Shown here in pieces: positions 1-6,716 of a stretch of 19,253 bases of DNA. The notes below the pieces were generated by a model, which was given only the letters and a program-made list of their open reading frames with translations, ran no database searches and had not been told where the DNA came from. A program made the translations under genes and the position numbers. Source of the DNA: Thermodesulfobacteriota bacterium (GTDB lineage: Bacteria; Desulfobacterota; QYQD01); contig JASEGX010000015.1 in the NCBI GenBank assembly GCA_030017815.1, positions 1 to 19,253 on the forward strand, written 5' to 3'. The stretch's first letter is position 1. The number at the start of each line of letters is the position of its first letter.

Positions 1-13
1 CATTGAGACATTA

Positions 14-81
14 GGAATTTGAATTTGTTTCGAATTTCGATATTCGAGTTTTGGATTTGGCCCCGATCCCGAAGCAATCGG
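14..81. repeat. Upstream gap with degenerate TTTCGAA-type heptads and a small hairpin
   Basis: The 156 bases before the first gene hold no coding region that I can support. From about 28 to 62 the sequence can be read as seven-base units close to TTTCGAA (for example TTTCGAA, TTTCGAT, ATTCGAG); units at 14-27 fit less well. It is followed by a CCGAT (63-67) / ATCGG (77-81) inverted repeat around CCCGAAGCA. Such AT-rich heptads and CCCGAAGCAATCGG-like hairpins have the look of dispersed intergenic repeats rather than of a promoter. The repeat reading is from sequence; the dispersed nature is inference from one window. Confidence 0.45.
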
Positions 82-156
82 AACTTGCGGTATCAATAAC
101 CGTTTCGAAGAGCTAAAGGGCTACTGCAAAATATAACAGGGGGTAGGGATACAGAA

Positions 157-1521
157 GTGGCCATCTCAGCGGATATGGACCTGGTTAGAAGGCGCGTCCA
201 GGAAAAAAGGGGAGATTACGCGCGTTATAATTTTTCAGAGATACAAAGTAATGCCTTAAAGACCTTCTTTGACCTGGCCCAGGAATACAATACCCTGCAG
301 AATCTCTACCGGGTCTGCGTTATAGTCCCGAAGGAATATTTTAACCTGGAAAGCAAGCTCTACCTGGTCAGTCCTGTAAATAACTTAAGGCTGGTCTGTG
401 CCAGCGCCAAAGACCTCTATCTTGAAGAATCAGATACCAATGCGGCCGTACGTATAGATAATCAGGCCTATCCGGCCGATAACTCTTACGTCTTTCCCAT
501 CAAAGGCAACCGCCTCCTGACAGAAAGACTGCCGTTCTATGCCAAAGACCAGCTCATCGGCATGCTTGAAGTTTATCCGGCAAGAGGTTTCGCCGATCAG
601 GATAAATTCTTCTTCCAAAAATACGCAAACCGTATCGGATATAACATCAATGCCAAGATCGTCTGGCAACAAAATATCGACCACATCAAGTTTATAAACA
701 GCTTGGTGGCTGATATTGAACACAATGTAATTACGCCCAACATTTACTACAAGGTGTTTTTTAAAAACCTCCAGAAAAAGATAGCGCAATGTCAGGTGGT
801 TGAAAATAAATTGAGAGAGACTCTCTCCCGGGTTTTAGTTGAAAATAGAGATTACCCGGACGGTATTTTAGATCAATTGGATGAATTGACAAATAAAATG
901 AAGCAGGACTATGAGCAGGTTTATCAGCATTACAGAAACACCAGCCTGTTTTTGGAGACCTTGTTCCGTCGCGGGCATTTCGAGCGCGGGCAATGGATCC
1001 TGCGCAAAAGTCATATCAACTTTAACCGGGATATTATCACCCCCCAGTTGGAACGTTATCAAAAACAACTAGAGGATAGGGGCGTTGAGATTGACAATCG
1101 TATGGGCGGGATACCGGAAGAGGATATCGAACTCACCGTCGACGCCGGTTTAATAGCACAGGTCTATGCCAATCTGTTCTCTAATGCCGTCAAGTACACG
1201 CAGGCCGTAATAGCCGCTGACGGCTACCAAGTGAAGCGCCTGGCCTTTGGCCGGGAGCGGATCACGGATTATTTCGGCCAGGGTAAGTGCGGGATTAAAT
1301 TCAACGTATTTACGACTGGCCCTCACCTTGCACCGGAAGACGCGGCCCGCATTTTCGATGAAGGCTACCGCGGCGCTAATGCCACAAATCAATCAGGCAC
1401 CGGACACGGCCTGCACTTTATAAAGAGCGTCATCGAGGTACACGGCGGTGTGGTGGGCTATGAACCGGTTTCGGAGGGAAACAATTTCTATTTCATCCTT
1501 CCCTGCTCCAATAACAATTAA
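157..1521 (+). CDS. Sensor histidine kinase-like protein with degenerate ATP lid motif
   Basis: A 454-residue protein with the layout of a soluble sensor kinase: an N-terminal region of about 180 residues that could be a GAF-like sensor fold, a helical dimerisation region and a C-terminal HATPase domain. A candidate phosphoacceptor is His189 in the motif EHNVITPN. The N box is clear (NLFSNAVKY, about 339-347) and so is a G2 box (GTGHGLHFIKSVIEVHGG). The G1 box is odd: it reads TTGPHL at 386-391 where the family normally has DxGxG, so nucleotide binding or turnover may be altered. No membrane segment is evident. The GTG start at 157 has an AGGG ribosome-binding sequence at 145-148; an ATG at 175 is the alternative. 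The stop overlaps the next ATG by one base, so it is translationally linked to the rhomboid gene. No response regulator is present. Kinase fold confident, activity uncertain. Confidence 0.75.
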   Translation: MAISADMDLVRRRVQEKRGDYARYNFSEIQSNALKTFFDLAQEYNTLQNLYRVCVIVPKEYFNLESKLYLVSPVNNLRLVCASAKDLYLEESDTNAAVRIDNQAYPADNSYVFPIKGNRLLTERLPFYAKDQLIGMLEVYPARGFADQDKFFFQKYANRIGYNINAKIVWQQNIDHIKFINSLVADIEHNVITPNIYYKVFFKNLQKKIAQCQVVENKLRETLSRVLVENRDYPDGILDQLDELTNKMKQDYEQVYQHYRNTSLFLETLFRRGHFERGQWILRKSHINFNRDIITPQLERYQKQLEDRGVEIDNRMGGIPEEDIELTVDAGLIAQVYANLFSNAVKYTQAVIAADGYQVKRLAFGRERITDYFGQGKCGIKFNVFTTGPHLAPEDAARIFDEGYRGANATNQSGTGHGLHFIKSVIEVHGGVVGYEPVSEGNNFYFILPCSNNN

Positions 1522-2195
1522 TGATCCCCCTAAGAGATAACATCCCCTCCCGTAGCTGGCCCCTGGTCAATGTCTCTATAATTATTCTCAACACACTGGT
1601 CTTCATTTATGAACTTTCCCTGGGGCCATATATAGAAAAATTCATTTTGCATTATGGATTTACGCCGGCGGTATATCAATACCTCTCTGAGGTTGCCCCG
1701 GCAAACATCCCCCTGCGGGTCTATCCCATCTTTACTTCCATGTTCGTGCACGGCGGTTGGGTACATCTTATCTCCAATATGTGGATCTTGTGGATATTTG
1801 GAGATAATGTCGAAGACCGCATGGGACGTCTGCGTTACATCCTCTTCTATCTGGCCTGTGGGATAGCCGCGGCGCTGACTCAATTCTGGGTCAATCCCTA
1901 CGCCAGAGTGCCGATGGTGGGGGCCAGTGGCGCCATCGCCGGTGTCATGGGCGCTTACTTCTTCCTATATCCTCATGCCCGTATTTTGACATTGATTCCC
2001 ATCTTTTTCTTTTTTCAGATAATAGAGATTCCCGCCTTCTTTTTTCTCGCCTTTTGGTTTATTATGCAATTCTTCAGTGGCAGTTTGGCTATAACCACCC
2101 ACGCGCTGGCGGGAGGCGTAGCCTGGTTCGCGCACATAGGAGGCTTTATCACCGGTGCGGCACTAATCTGGCTTTTTAAGAAACGTCACCGGTAA
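1521..2195 (+). CDS. Rhomboid-family intramembrane serine protease
   Basis: A 224-residue polytopic membrane protein that should cleave transmembrane segments of other membrane proteins within the lipid bilayer. The catalytic Ser is Ser136 in GASGAIAGV, and the partner His is His205 in AHIGGFITG. The family pattern HGGWVHLISN, with the conserved His and Asn of the second membrane helix, is intact, as is the loop motif FGDNVEDRMG. About six hydrophobic segments are visible, including a very Phe-rich one near 155-185. Length fits short bacterial rhomboids. The ATG overlaps the last base of the kinase stop codon (TAATG), which implies coupling. Substrate unknown; linkage to the kinase suggests a shared envelope signalling role, but that is inference only. 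Confidence 0.92.
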   Translation: MIPLRDNIPSRSWPLVNVSIIILNTLVFIYELSLGPYIEKFILHYGFTPAVYQYLSEVAPANIPLRVYPIFTSMFVHGGWVHLISNMWILWIFGDNVEDRMGRLRYILFYLACGIAAALTQFWVNPYARVPMVGASGAIAGVMGAYFFLYPHARILTLIPIFFFFQIIEIPAFFFLAFWFIMQFFSGSLAITTHALAGGVAWFAHIGGFITGAALIWLFKKRHR

Positions 2196-2203
2196 CTTTA
2201 AGA

Positions 2204-4453
2204 ATGCTTATGCCCCATGAGTTTCAAAGAAATACGGAGATACTCCCCCCCCACCCCTTGGAAAAGGGAGGCAAAGGGGGGGTTGACTACGAAAAAGCCC
2301 TGAATCCTCAACAGTTGGAAGCTGTATGCATGCTTACCGGTCCTGCTCTGGTTATAGCCGGTGCGGGCAGCGGCAAGACGCGCACCCTGGTCTATCGGGT
2401 AGCCAGGCTGGTTGAAAAGGGCATCCCGCCCCAGTCTATCTTGCTGCTGACCTTTACCTGCAGGGCGGCGCGGGAGATGCTGCAGCGGGCCAGCCTCATA
2501 CTTTCAGACACCTGTCAGCAGGTTAGGGGCGGTACGTTTCATTCCCTGGCCAACCAGATGCTCCGAAAATTCAGCCATCATATCGGCTTTTCCCCTTCTT
2601 TCACCATCCTGGATCGTTCCGACAGCGCAGACGCCATCAACTTGCTCCGTTTAAGCCTTGGCCTGGATGAAAAGGCCAGGCGTTTCCCCAAAAAGGATAC
2701 CATTGCCGAGATATTCAGCAAGGCAGTCAATAAGGCTATAACTATAGAACAGGCCCTGGAGGAAGAATTTCTCCATTTTATGGAACATAGTGAGGCCCTG
2801 AAAAAATTATATCTTCTTTATACAGAATATAAAAATAGCCATCAACTCATGGATTATGACGACCTTCTGGTTAAATGGAAAAATCTCCTGGAAGAGCGGC
2901 CCGATATCCGTGACCTGGTTTCCCGGCGTTTCCAGTATATCATGGTGGACGAATATCAGGATACCAACAGGCTCCAGGCCGATATTGTCCGACTTATGGC
3001 GGCCACCCACAACAATGTCATGGTGGTAGGCGATGACTCTCAGTCTATCTATTCCTTCCGTGGGGCTAATTTTAAAAATATTATGGAGTTCCCAAACCAC
3101 TTCCCTGGGACGCGCATCATAAAATTAGAAGAAAACTATCGTAGCACCCAACAGATATTGTCCCTGGCCAATTCCCTTATTGCTAAGGCCAGGGAAAAAT
3201 ATACTAAATGCCTTTTCACACGCCGGCCAGGCGGAGTCAGCGCCCGTCTGGTGCCGGTCCCGGATGAAAACGCCCAATCACGTTTTATATGCGAAAGGAT
3301 ACTATCCCTAAGAAGAAGCGGCATCCCTCTATCCGGGATAGCGGTTCTTTTCAGGGCCGGCTTTCATTCTTTTAATTTAGAGCTTGAACTTACTAAGGCA
3401 GGGATTTCCTTTGTTAAATATGGCGGCCTTAAGCTTATGGAAGCCGCTCACATTAAAGACGTGCTGGCGCATCTCCGTGTGGTAGTGAACCCCTGTGATC
3501 TTTTAAGCTGGCATCGTATTCTGCTTTTAATAAATAACATCGGCCATAAAACGTGCCAGCGCATAATGGATTGGCTAAGGGATACAGGGTTTTCACTTTC
3601 CCGCCTTGGAGAATATCCCATCGGCCCCCGGATTGAAGAAGGTCTTGCGGATCTTTGCAAGGTGCTGGAAGCTATCAGCACACCGGGATTGAAACCTCAG
3701 GAGCGCCTGGAGCGGTTAACGGCTTACTACGAACCGATTTTAAGGCGCATATATTATGACGACTACCCTAAAAGGTTAAAGGATTTAGAACAATTGGCCG
3801 TTATTACAAATAATTATGAATCGCTGGAGGCATTATTGGCCGATATGGTCCTGGAACCTCCGGAGGCCGGTGCAGCCGATGCCGCTATGAGTGATAGAGA
3901 TACAGAGAGATTGACCCTGTCTACCATACATTCGGCCAAGGGGCTGGAGTGGCACACTGTCTTTATTATATCCCTCGCCGAGGGGCGGTTTCCTTCCAGT
4001 TATGCCTGTGAGTCCGATGAGGCCATAGAAGAGGAAAGAAGATTGATGTACGTAGCCGTGACCAGGGCCAAAGAAACCCTCTTTCTTTCCTACCCGGTTT
4101 CTACCTATACCCCGAAAGACGGTCGTATTATGGCCCGGCCATCCCGCTTTATAAATGATATCCCGCGATCTATGTTTGAGACTACAGACCGCAGACCTGA
4201 GACCAGAGACTTCAGGCCTCAGACAACTGACAACGGACAACGGACAACAGACAAAATAAGAGATGAAGAAGACGAGGCCGGATTAAAGACAAAAGATGGG
4301 ATGCTACAGGCAGGGGCGCATGTGCACCATACTATATTTGGGACAGGCCGGGTAAGACAGGTCCTGGATGGACAGAAAGTGGTTGTACACTTTGATGGGA
4401 CAGGGCTTAAAACCCTCCATCTTGGATATACGACTTTATCTGTAGTAAGGTAG
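2204..4453 (+). CDS. uvrD: UvrD/PcrA/Rep-family superfamily 1 DNA helicase
   Basis: A 749-residue ATP-dependent 3'-5' DNA helicase expected to act in repair and replication-fork clearance. All core motifs are present in order: Q motif LNPQQLEAV, Walker A GAGSGKT, motif II VDEYQDTN, motif III VVGDDSQSIYSFRGA, motif IV EENYRSTQ, motif V TIHSAKGLEW and motif VI RLMYVAVTRAKE. The last 45 residues (VHHTIFGTGRV, then VVVHFDGTGLKTL) resemble the Tudor-like C-terminal domain of PcrA/UvrD. Two oddities are visible. Residues about 14-27 are encoded by a C-run/G-run palindrome and read LPPHPLEKGGKGGV. Residues about 661-684, in the linker before the Tudor-like domain, are encoded by a degenerate heptanucleotide repeat and read as Thr/Arg/Asp/Gln-rich low-complexity protein. 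Start is ATG 2204 or ATG 2210, both with weak ribosome-binding sites, eight bases after the rhomboid gene. Confidence 0.92.
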   Translation: MLMPHEFQRNTEILPPHPLEKGGKGGVDYEKALNPQQLEAVCMLTGPALVIAGAGSGKTRTLVYRVARLVEKGIPPQSILLLTFTCRAAREMLQRASLILSDTCQQVRGGTFHSLANQMLRKFSHHIGFSPSFTILDRSDSADAINLLRLSLGLDEKARRFPKKDTIAEIFSKAVNKAITIEQALEEEFLHFMEHSEALKKLYLLYTEYKNSHQLMDYDDLLVKWKNLLEERPDIRDLVSRRFQYIMVDEYQDTNRLQADIVRLMAATHNNVMVVGDDSQSIYSFRGANFKNIMEFPNHFPGTRIIKLEENYRSTQQILSLANSLIAKAREKYTKCLFTRRPGGVSARLVPVPDENAQSRFICERILSLRRSGIPLSGIAVLFRAGFHSFNLELELTKAGISFVKYGGLKLMEAAHIKDVLAHLRVVVNPCDLLSWHRILLLINNIGHKTCQRIMDWLRDTGFSLSRLGEYPIGPRIEEGLADLCKVLEAISTPGLKPQERLERLTAYYEPILRRIYYDDYPKRLKDLEQLAVITNNYESLEALLADMVLEPPEAGAADAAMSDRDTERLTLSTIHSAKGLEWHTVFIISLAEGRFPSSYACESDEAIEEERRLMYVAVTRAKETLFLSYPVSTYTPKDGRIMARPSRFINDIPRSMFETTDRRPETRDFRPQTTDNGQRTTDKIRDEEDEAGLKTKDGMLQAGAHVHHTIFGTGRVRQVLDGQKVVVHFDGTGLKTLHLGYTTLSVVR
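2243..2282. repeat. C-run/G-run palindromic repeat inside the helicase N-terminus
   Basis: Eight Cs (2245-2252) and seven Gs (2276-2282) bracket ACCCCTTGGAAAAGGGAGGC, giving a hairpin-forming unit in frame in the helicase gene. It encodes the Pro/Gly/Lys-rich stretch LPPHPLEKGGKGGV ahead of the Q motif, a place where the family tolerates length variation. The same type of palindrome (CCCCCTTTGGAAAAGGGGG-like) is familiar as a dispersed intergenic repeat in bacterial genomes; that comparison is from memory. The homopolymers also make this a spot where base-count errors are possible. Confidence 0.65.
4185..4254. repeat. Ten degenerate heptanucleotide repeats inside the helicase gene
   Basis: The 70 bases parse without a gap into ten seven-base units of consensus about CAGACAA. 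Early units are of the CAGACCT/GAGACCA type; later ones are CAGACAA, CTGACAA and CGGACAA. Reading frame is kept, and the encoded residues (about 661-684) lie between motif VI and the Tudor-like C-terminal domain, presumably a flexible linker. The later units match units in the intergenic repeats at 4515-4549, so this looks like a repeat expanded or inserted into a coding region. Confidence 0.75.
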
Positions 4454-4458
4454 GTATT

Positions 4459-4549
4459 CGTTCACCGTTTACCGTTCACCGAAAAAGAAGTTTTTCGTGC
4501 CTTTCAGGTTCTTACGGACAACGGTGAACTGATAACGGTGAACGGTTAC
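4459..4549. repeat. Intergenic inverted heptad repeat between helicase and phosphodiesterase-like gene
   Basis: The 148-base gap after the helicase gene contains two opposing arms of heptanucleotides. The left arm (4459-4479) is three units of the CGTTCAC/CGTTTAC type. The right arm (4515-4549) is five units of the CGGTGAA type, the complementary motif. Near the apex, CGAAAAA (4480-4486) and TTTTTCG (4491-4497) pair around GAAG. A transcript through this gap could fold into a long hairpin. There is no U-run directly after the outer arm, so a classical terminator is not shown. Confidence 0.75.
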
Positions 4550-4601
4550 TAAGGTAGGGATAATGCTTTCGTAAAATCCAGTTCAGGCGGCACGGTGAGC
4601 G

Positions 4602-5363
4602 ATGGAAATAAGAGTCCTGGGATGCTATGGCTCTGAAATGCCCGGTTTTCGGCCTACTTCTTTTTTGATCAATAAGAGCTTACTGCTGGATGCCGGGGCT
4701 ATAACCTCCGTACTTAGTCTCGAAGAGCAATTACAGATAACCCATATCCTCATCACCCATTCCCATCTCGATCACATTAAAGACATCCTCTTCCTGGCTG
4801 ACAACATTATTGAACGGAACCATCACCCTATATGTATTGCCAGCTTATCTGCGATTATTGAACAGATTAAGGTACATATACTCAATAATTCAATCTGGCC
4901 TGACTTTACGGTCATACCGGAGAGAGGCCCGGCCTTACATTGTCTTTGTCTGGATGAGGAAAAGGACATTCAGCTAAATGAAATTACCTGTAAGGCGGTG
5001 AGGGTGGACCACACGGTAGAAGCGGTAGGCTACATAGTTAGAGACTGTAATGGCGCCATAATTTATACCGGGGATACCGGCGCCACGCAGCGCATCTGGG
5101 ATCTGGCGCGAACCCTTAAAGACCTCCGTGCGGTTATCGTGGAGGTATCATTCCCTGACGAGTTGCGTGAGTTGGCATTGCTCAGCGGTCACCTTACGCC
5201 GGCCCTGCTGCACAAGGAACTATCTAAAATGAATCGCCCGGACGTGCCCGTCTATGTCTTTCATATGAAACCCATGCACCTGGAGCGTATTCAAGAGGAG
5301 CTAAAATATCTTTCCCCTTTCCTGGTAAGGCCCTTGACACAGGGTGAGCTTATCATTATATAA
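4602..5363 (+). CDS. MBL-fold hydrolase, class II cyclic-nucleotide phosphodiesterase-like
   Basis: A 253-residue metallo-beta-lactamase-fold protein. The metal-binding signature is THSHLDH (His53, His55, Asp57, His58). Further candidate ligands are the His in VRVDHTVEAVGY, the Asp in IYTGDTG and the His in LLSGHLTPALLHKEL. The N-terminus (VLGCYGSEMPGFRPTSFLIN) and the SGHLTP motif resemble class II 3',5'-cyclic-nucleotide phosphodiesterases (the PDE1 type) more than RNase Z or lactonases. It would be cytoplasmic, as no signal peptide is seen. The ATG at 4602 is preceded by AGGCGG (4585-4590). It is 14 bases before folC, so the two are probably co-transcribed. Fold is confident; the cyclic-nucleotide substrate is inference. 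Confidence 0.8.
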   Translation: MEIRVLGCYGSEMPGFRPTSFLINKSLLLDAGAITSVLSLEEQLQITHILITHSHLDHIKDILFLADNIIERNHHPICIASLSAIIEQIKVHILNNSIWPDFTVIPERGPALHCLCLDEEKDIQLNEITCKAVRVDHTVEAVGYIVRDCNGAIIYTGDTGATQRIWDLARTLKDLRAVIVEVSFPDELRELALLSGHLTPALLHKELSKMNRPDVPVYVFHMKPMHLERIQEELKYLSPFLVRPLTQGELIII

Positions 5364-5377
5364 TCTACGGTTCTATT

Positions 5378-6658
5378 ATGAAGAATTATCAAGAAGCCGT
5401 TGATTACGTAACCAGTCTGGAATTCTTCGGCATCAAGCTAGGACTGAAGAATATCACCACCCTGCTTGCTGCCCTGGGGAACCCCGAACGTCAGTTTAAA
5501 TCTGTACATATTGCCGGAACCAATGGCAAGGGTTCTGTAGGCGCCATGCTTTCGGCCATTTTTACCGAAGCAGGATATAAGGTCGGTCTTTATACCTCAC
5601 CGCACTTGGTGAGCATTCGAGAAAGATTTCGTATTAATGAGAGGATCATCCCGGAAGAGCGTTTTTACCGGCTGACCACGGAGGTCAGGGCCGCTCTGGC
5701 CGCGGACATTCCGGTGACCTATTTTGAATTTACCACGGCCACGGCCTTTTTACTCTTTGCCCAGGAAAAGGTGGATTTAGCTATTGTAGAGACGGGCATG
5801 GGGGGGCGGCTAGATGCCACCAATGTTCTCACTCCGGAGTTAGCGGTCATCACCAATATTGGCCGTGACCATGAGGCCCATCTGGGCAAATCTCTGTTCT
5901 CTATAACCAGAGAGAAGGCCGGGATCATCAAACCAGGGATCAGCCTGGTTACCGGCGTTCACCAGCCTAAATTACTTGGTATTATTCAACAAGACTGCCT
6001 GGCCTTTGATAACCCCATTTATGTCTTCGGGCAGCACTTTCGCATCCGCCGGGTTGGGATGAACGGATTCTCCTATCAAGGAATGTGGCGCAAACTGACC
6101 GGTCTTGAAGTCAAATTACAGGGACAGCACCAGCTTGGCAACGCTGCTTTAGCCCTGGCTGTCATAGAACTCATGGGCAGCACAGGGTTATCTGTGGATA
6201 AAAAAGTGATCGGCGAAGGCTTAAAGAAGGTTAACTGGCCCGGACGGCAAGAGGTATTTGATGGGAGCCCTACCATATTGATTGATGGGGCTCATAATCC
6301 GTCTGGAGTAAAGACCCTGTGCCGAGCCCTGTCCAGGGATTTTGTCTATAATCGGTTAATCTTGATCTGGGGAGGGATGGCGGATAAAGATCACCGGGCC
6401 ATGTTAAAGCAACTTGCGCCTATGGCCCGGGCCATCATCTTTACCAAACCCCGGAATAGAAGGGCTGCGGATCCAGACATGCTTTCAGCCCAACTGGGAT
6501 CCCTTGATGATGGAGCGGTTTATCTGACTAATCAGGTCTCTGAGGCCATTAACAAAGCCAAAATGCTGGCCGAAGAAAACGACCTTATCTGCATTGCGGG
6601 TTCTCTATATCTGGTCGGCGAAGCCCGTGAGATAATACAACCCTCATTTCTTCATTGA
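5378..6658 (+). CDS. folC: Bifunctional folylpolyglutamate synthase / dihydrofolate synthase
   Basis: A 426-residue Mur-ligase-like enzyme that joins L-glutamate to dihydropteroate or folates using ATP, in the cytoplasmic folate pathway. Signatures are the P-loop GTNGKGSV (from residue 47), TSPHLVSIRERFRIN, ETGMGGRLDATNV, ITNIGRDHEAHLG, EKAGIIKPG and, in the C-terminal domain, LIDGAHNPSG. Length is normal for the family. The ATG start is well placed after the phosphodiesterase-like gene, with lptD following 58 bases downstream. Whether it performs both reactions cannot be told from sequence. Confidence 0.96.
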   Translation: MKNYQEAVDYVTSLEFFGIKLGLKNITTLLAALGNPERQFKSVHIAGTNGKGSVGAMLSAIFTEAGYKVGLYTSPHLVSIRERFRINERIIPEERFYRLTTEVRAALAADIPVTYFEFTTATAFLLFAQEKVDLAIVETGMGGRLDATNVLTPELAVITNIGRDHEAHLGKSLFSITREKAGIIKPGISLVTGVHQPKLLGIIQQDCLAFDNPIYVFGQHFRIRRVGMNGFSYQGMWRKLTGLEVKLQGQHQLGNAALALAVIELMGSTGLSVDKKVIGEGLKKVNWPGRQEVFDGSPTILIDGAHNPSGVKTLCRALSRDFVYNRLILIWGGMADKDHRAMLKQLAPMARAIIFTKPRNRRAADPDMLSAQLGSLDDGAVYLTNQVSEAINKAKMLAEENDLICIAGSLYLVGEAREIIQPSFLH

Positions 6659-6716
6659 AAGAAAATTTCTGATATGTTAGTAACCTCTACACCTAGTAGT
6701 GAGAGGTTTATGACAC

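Noticed and set aside
3833..4240. Long minus-strand frame inside the helicase gene
   Set aside because: The plus-strand helicase is certain here; the opposite frame is a shadow.
4185..4549. CRISPR-like repeats
   Set aside because: Units are seven bases, directly adjacent and degenerate, with no unique spacers and no cas genes.
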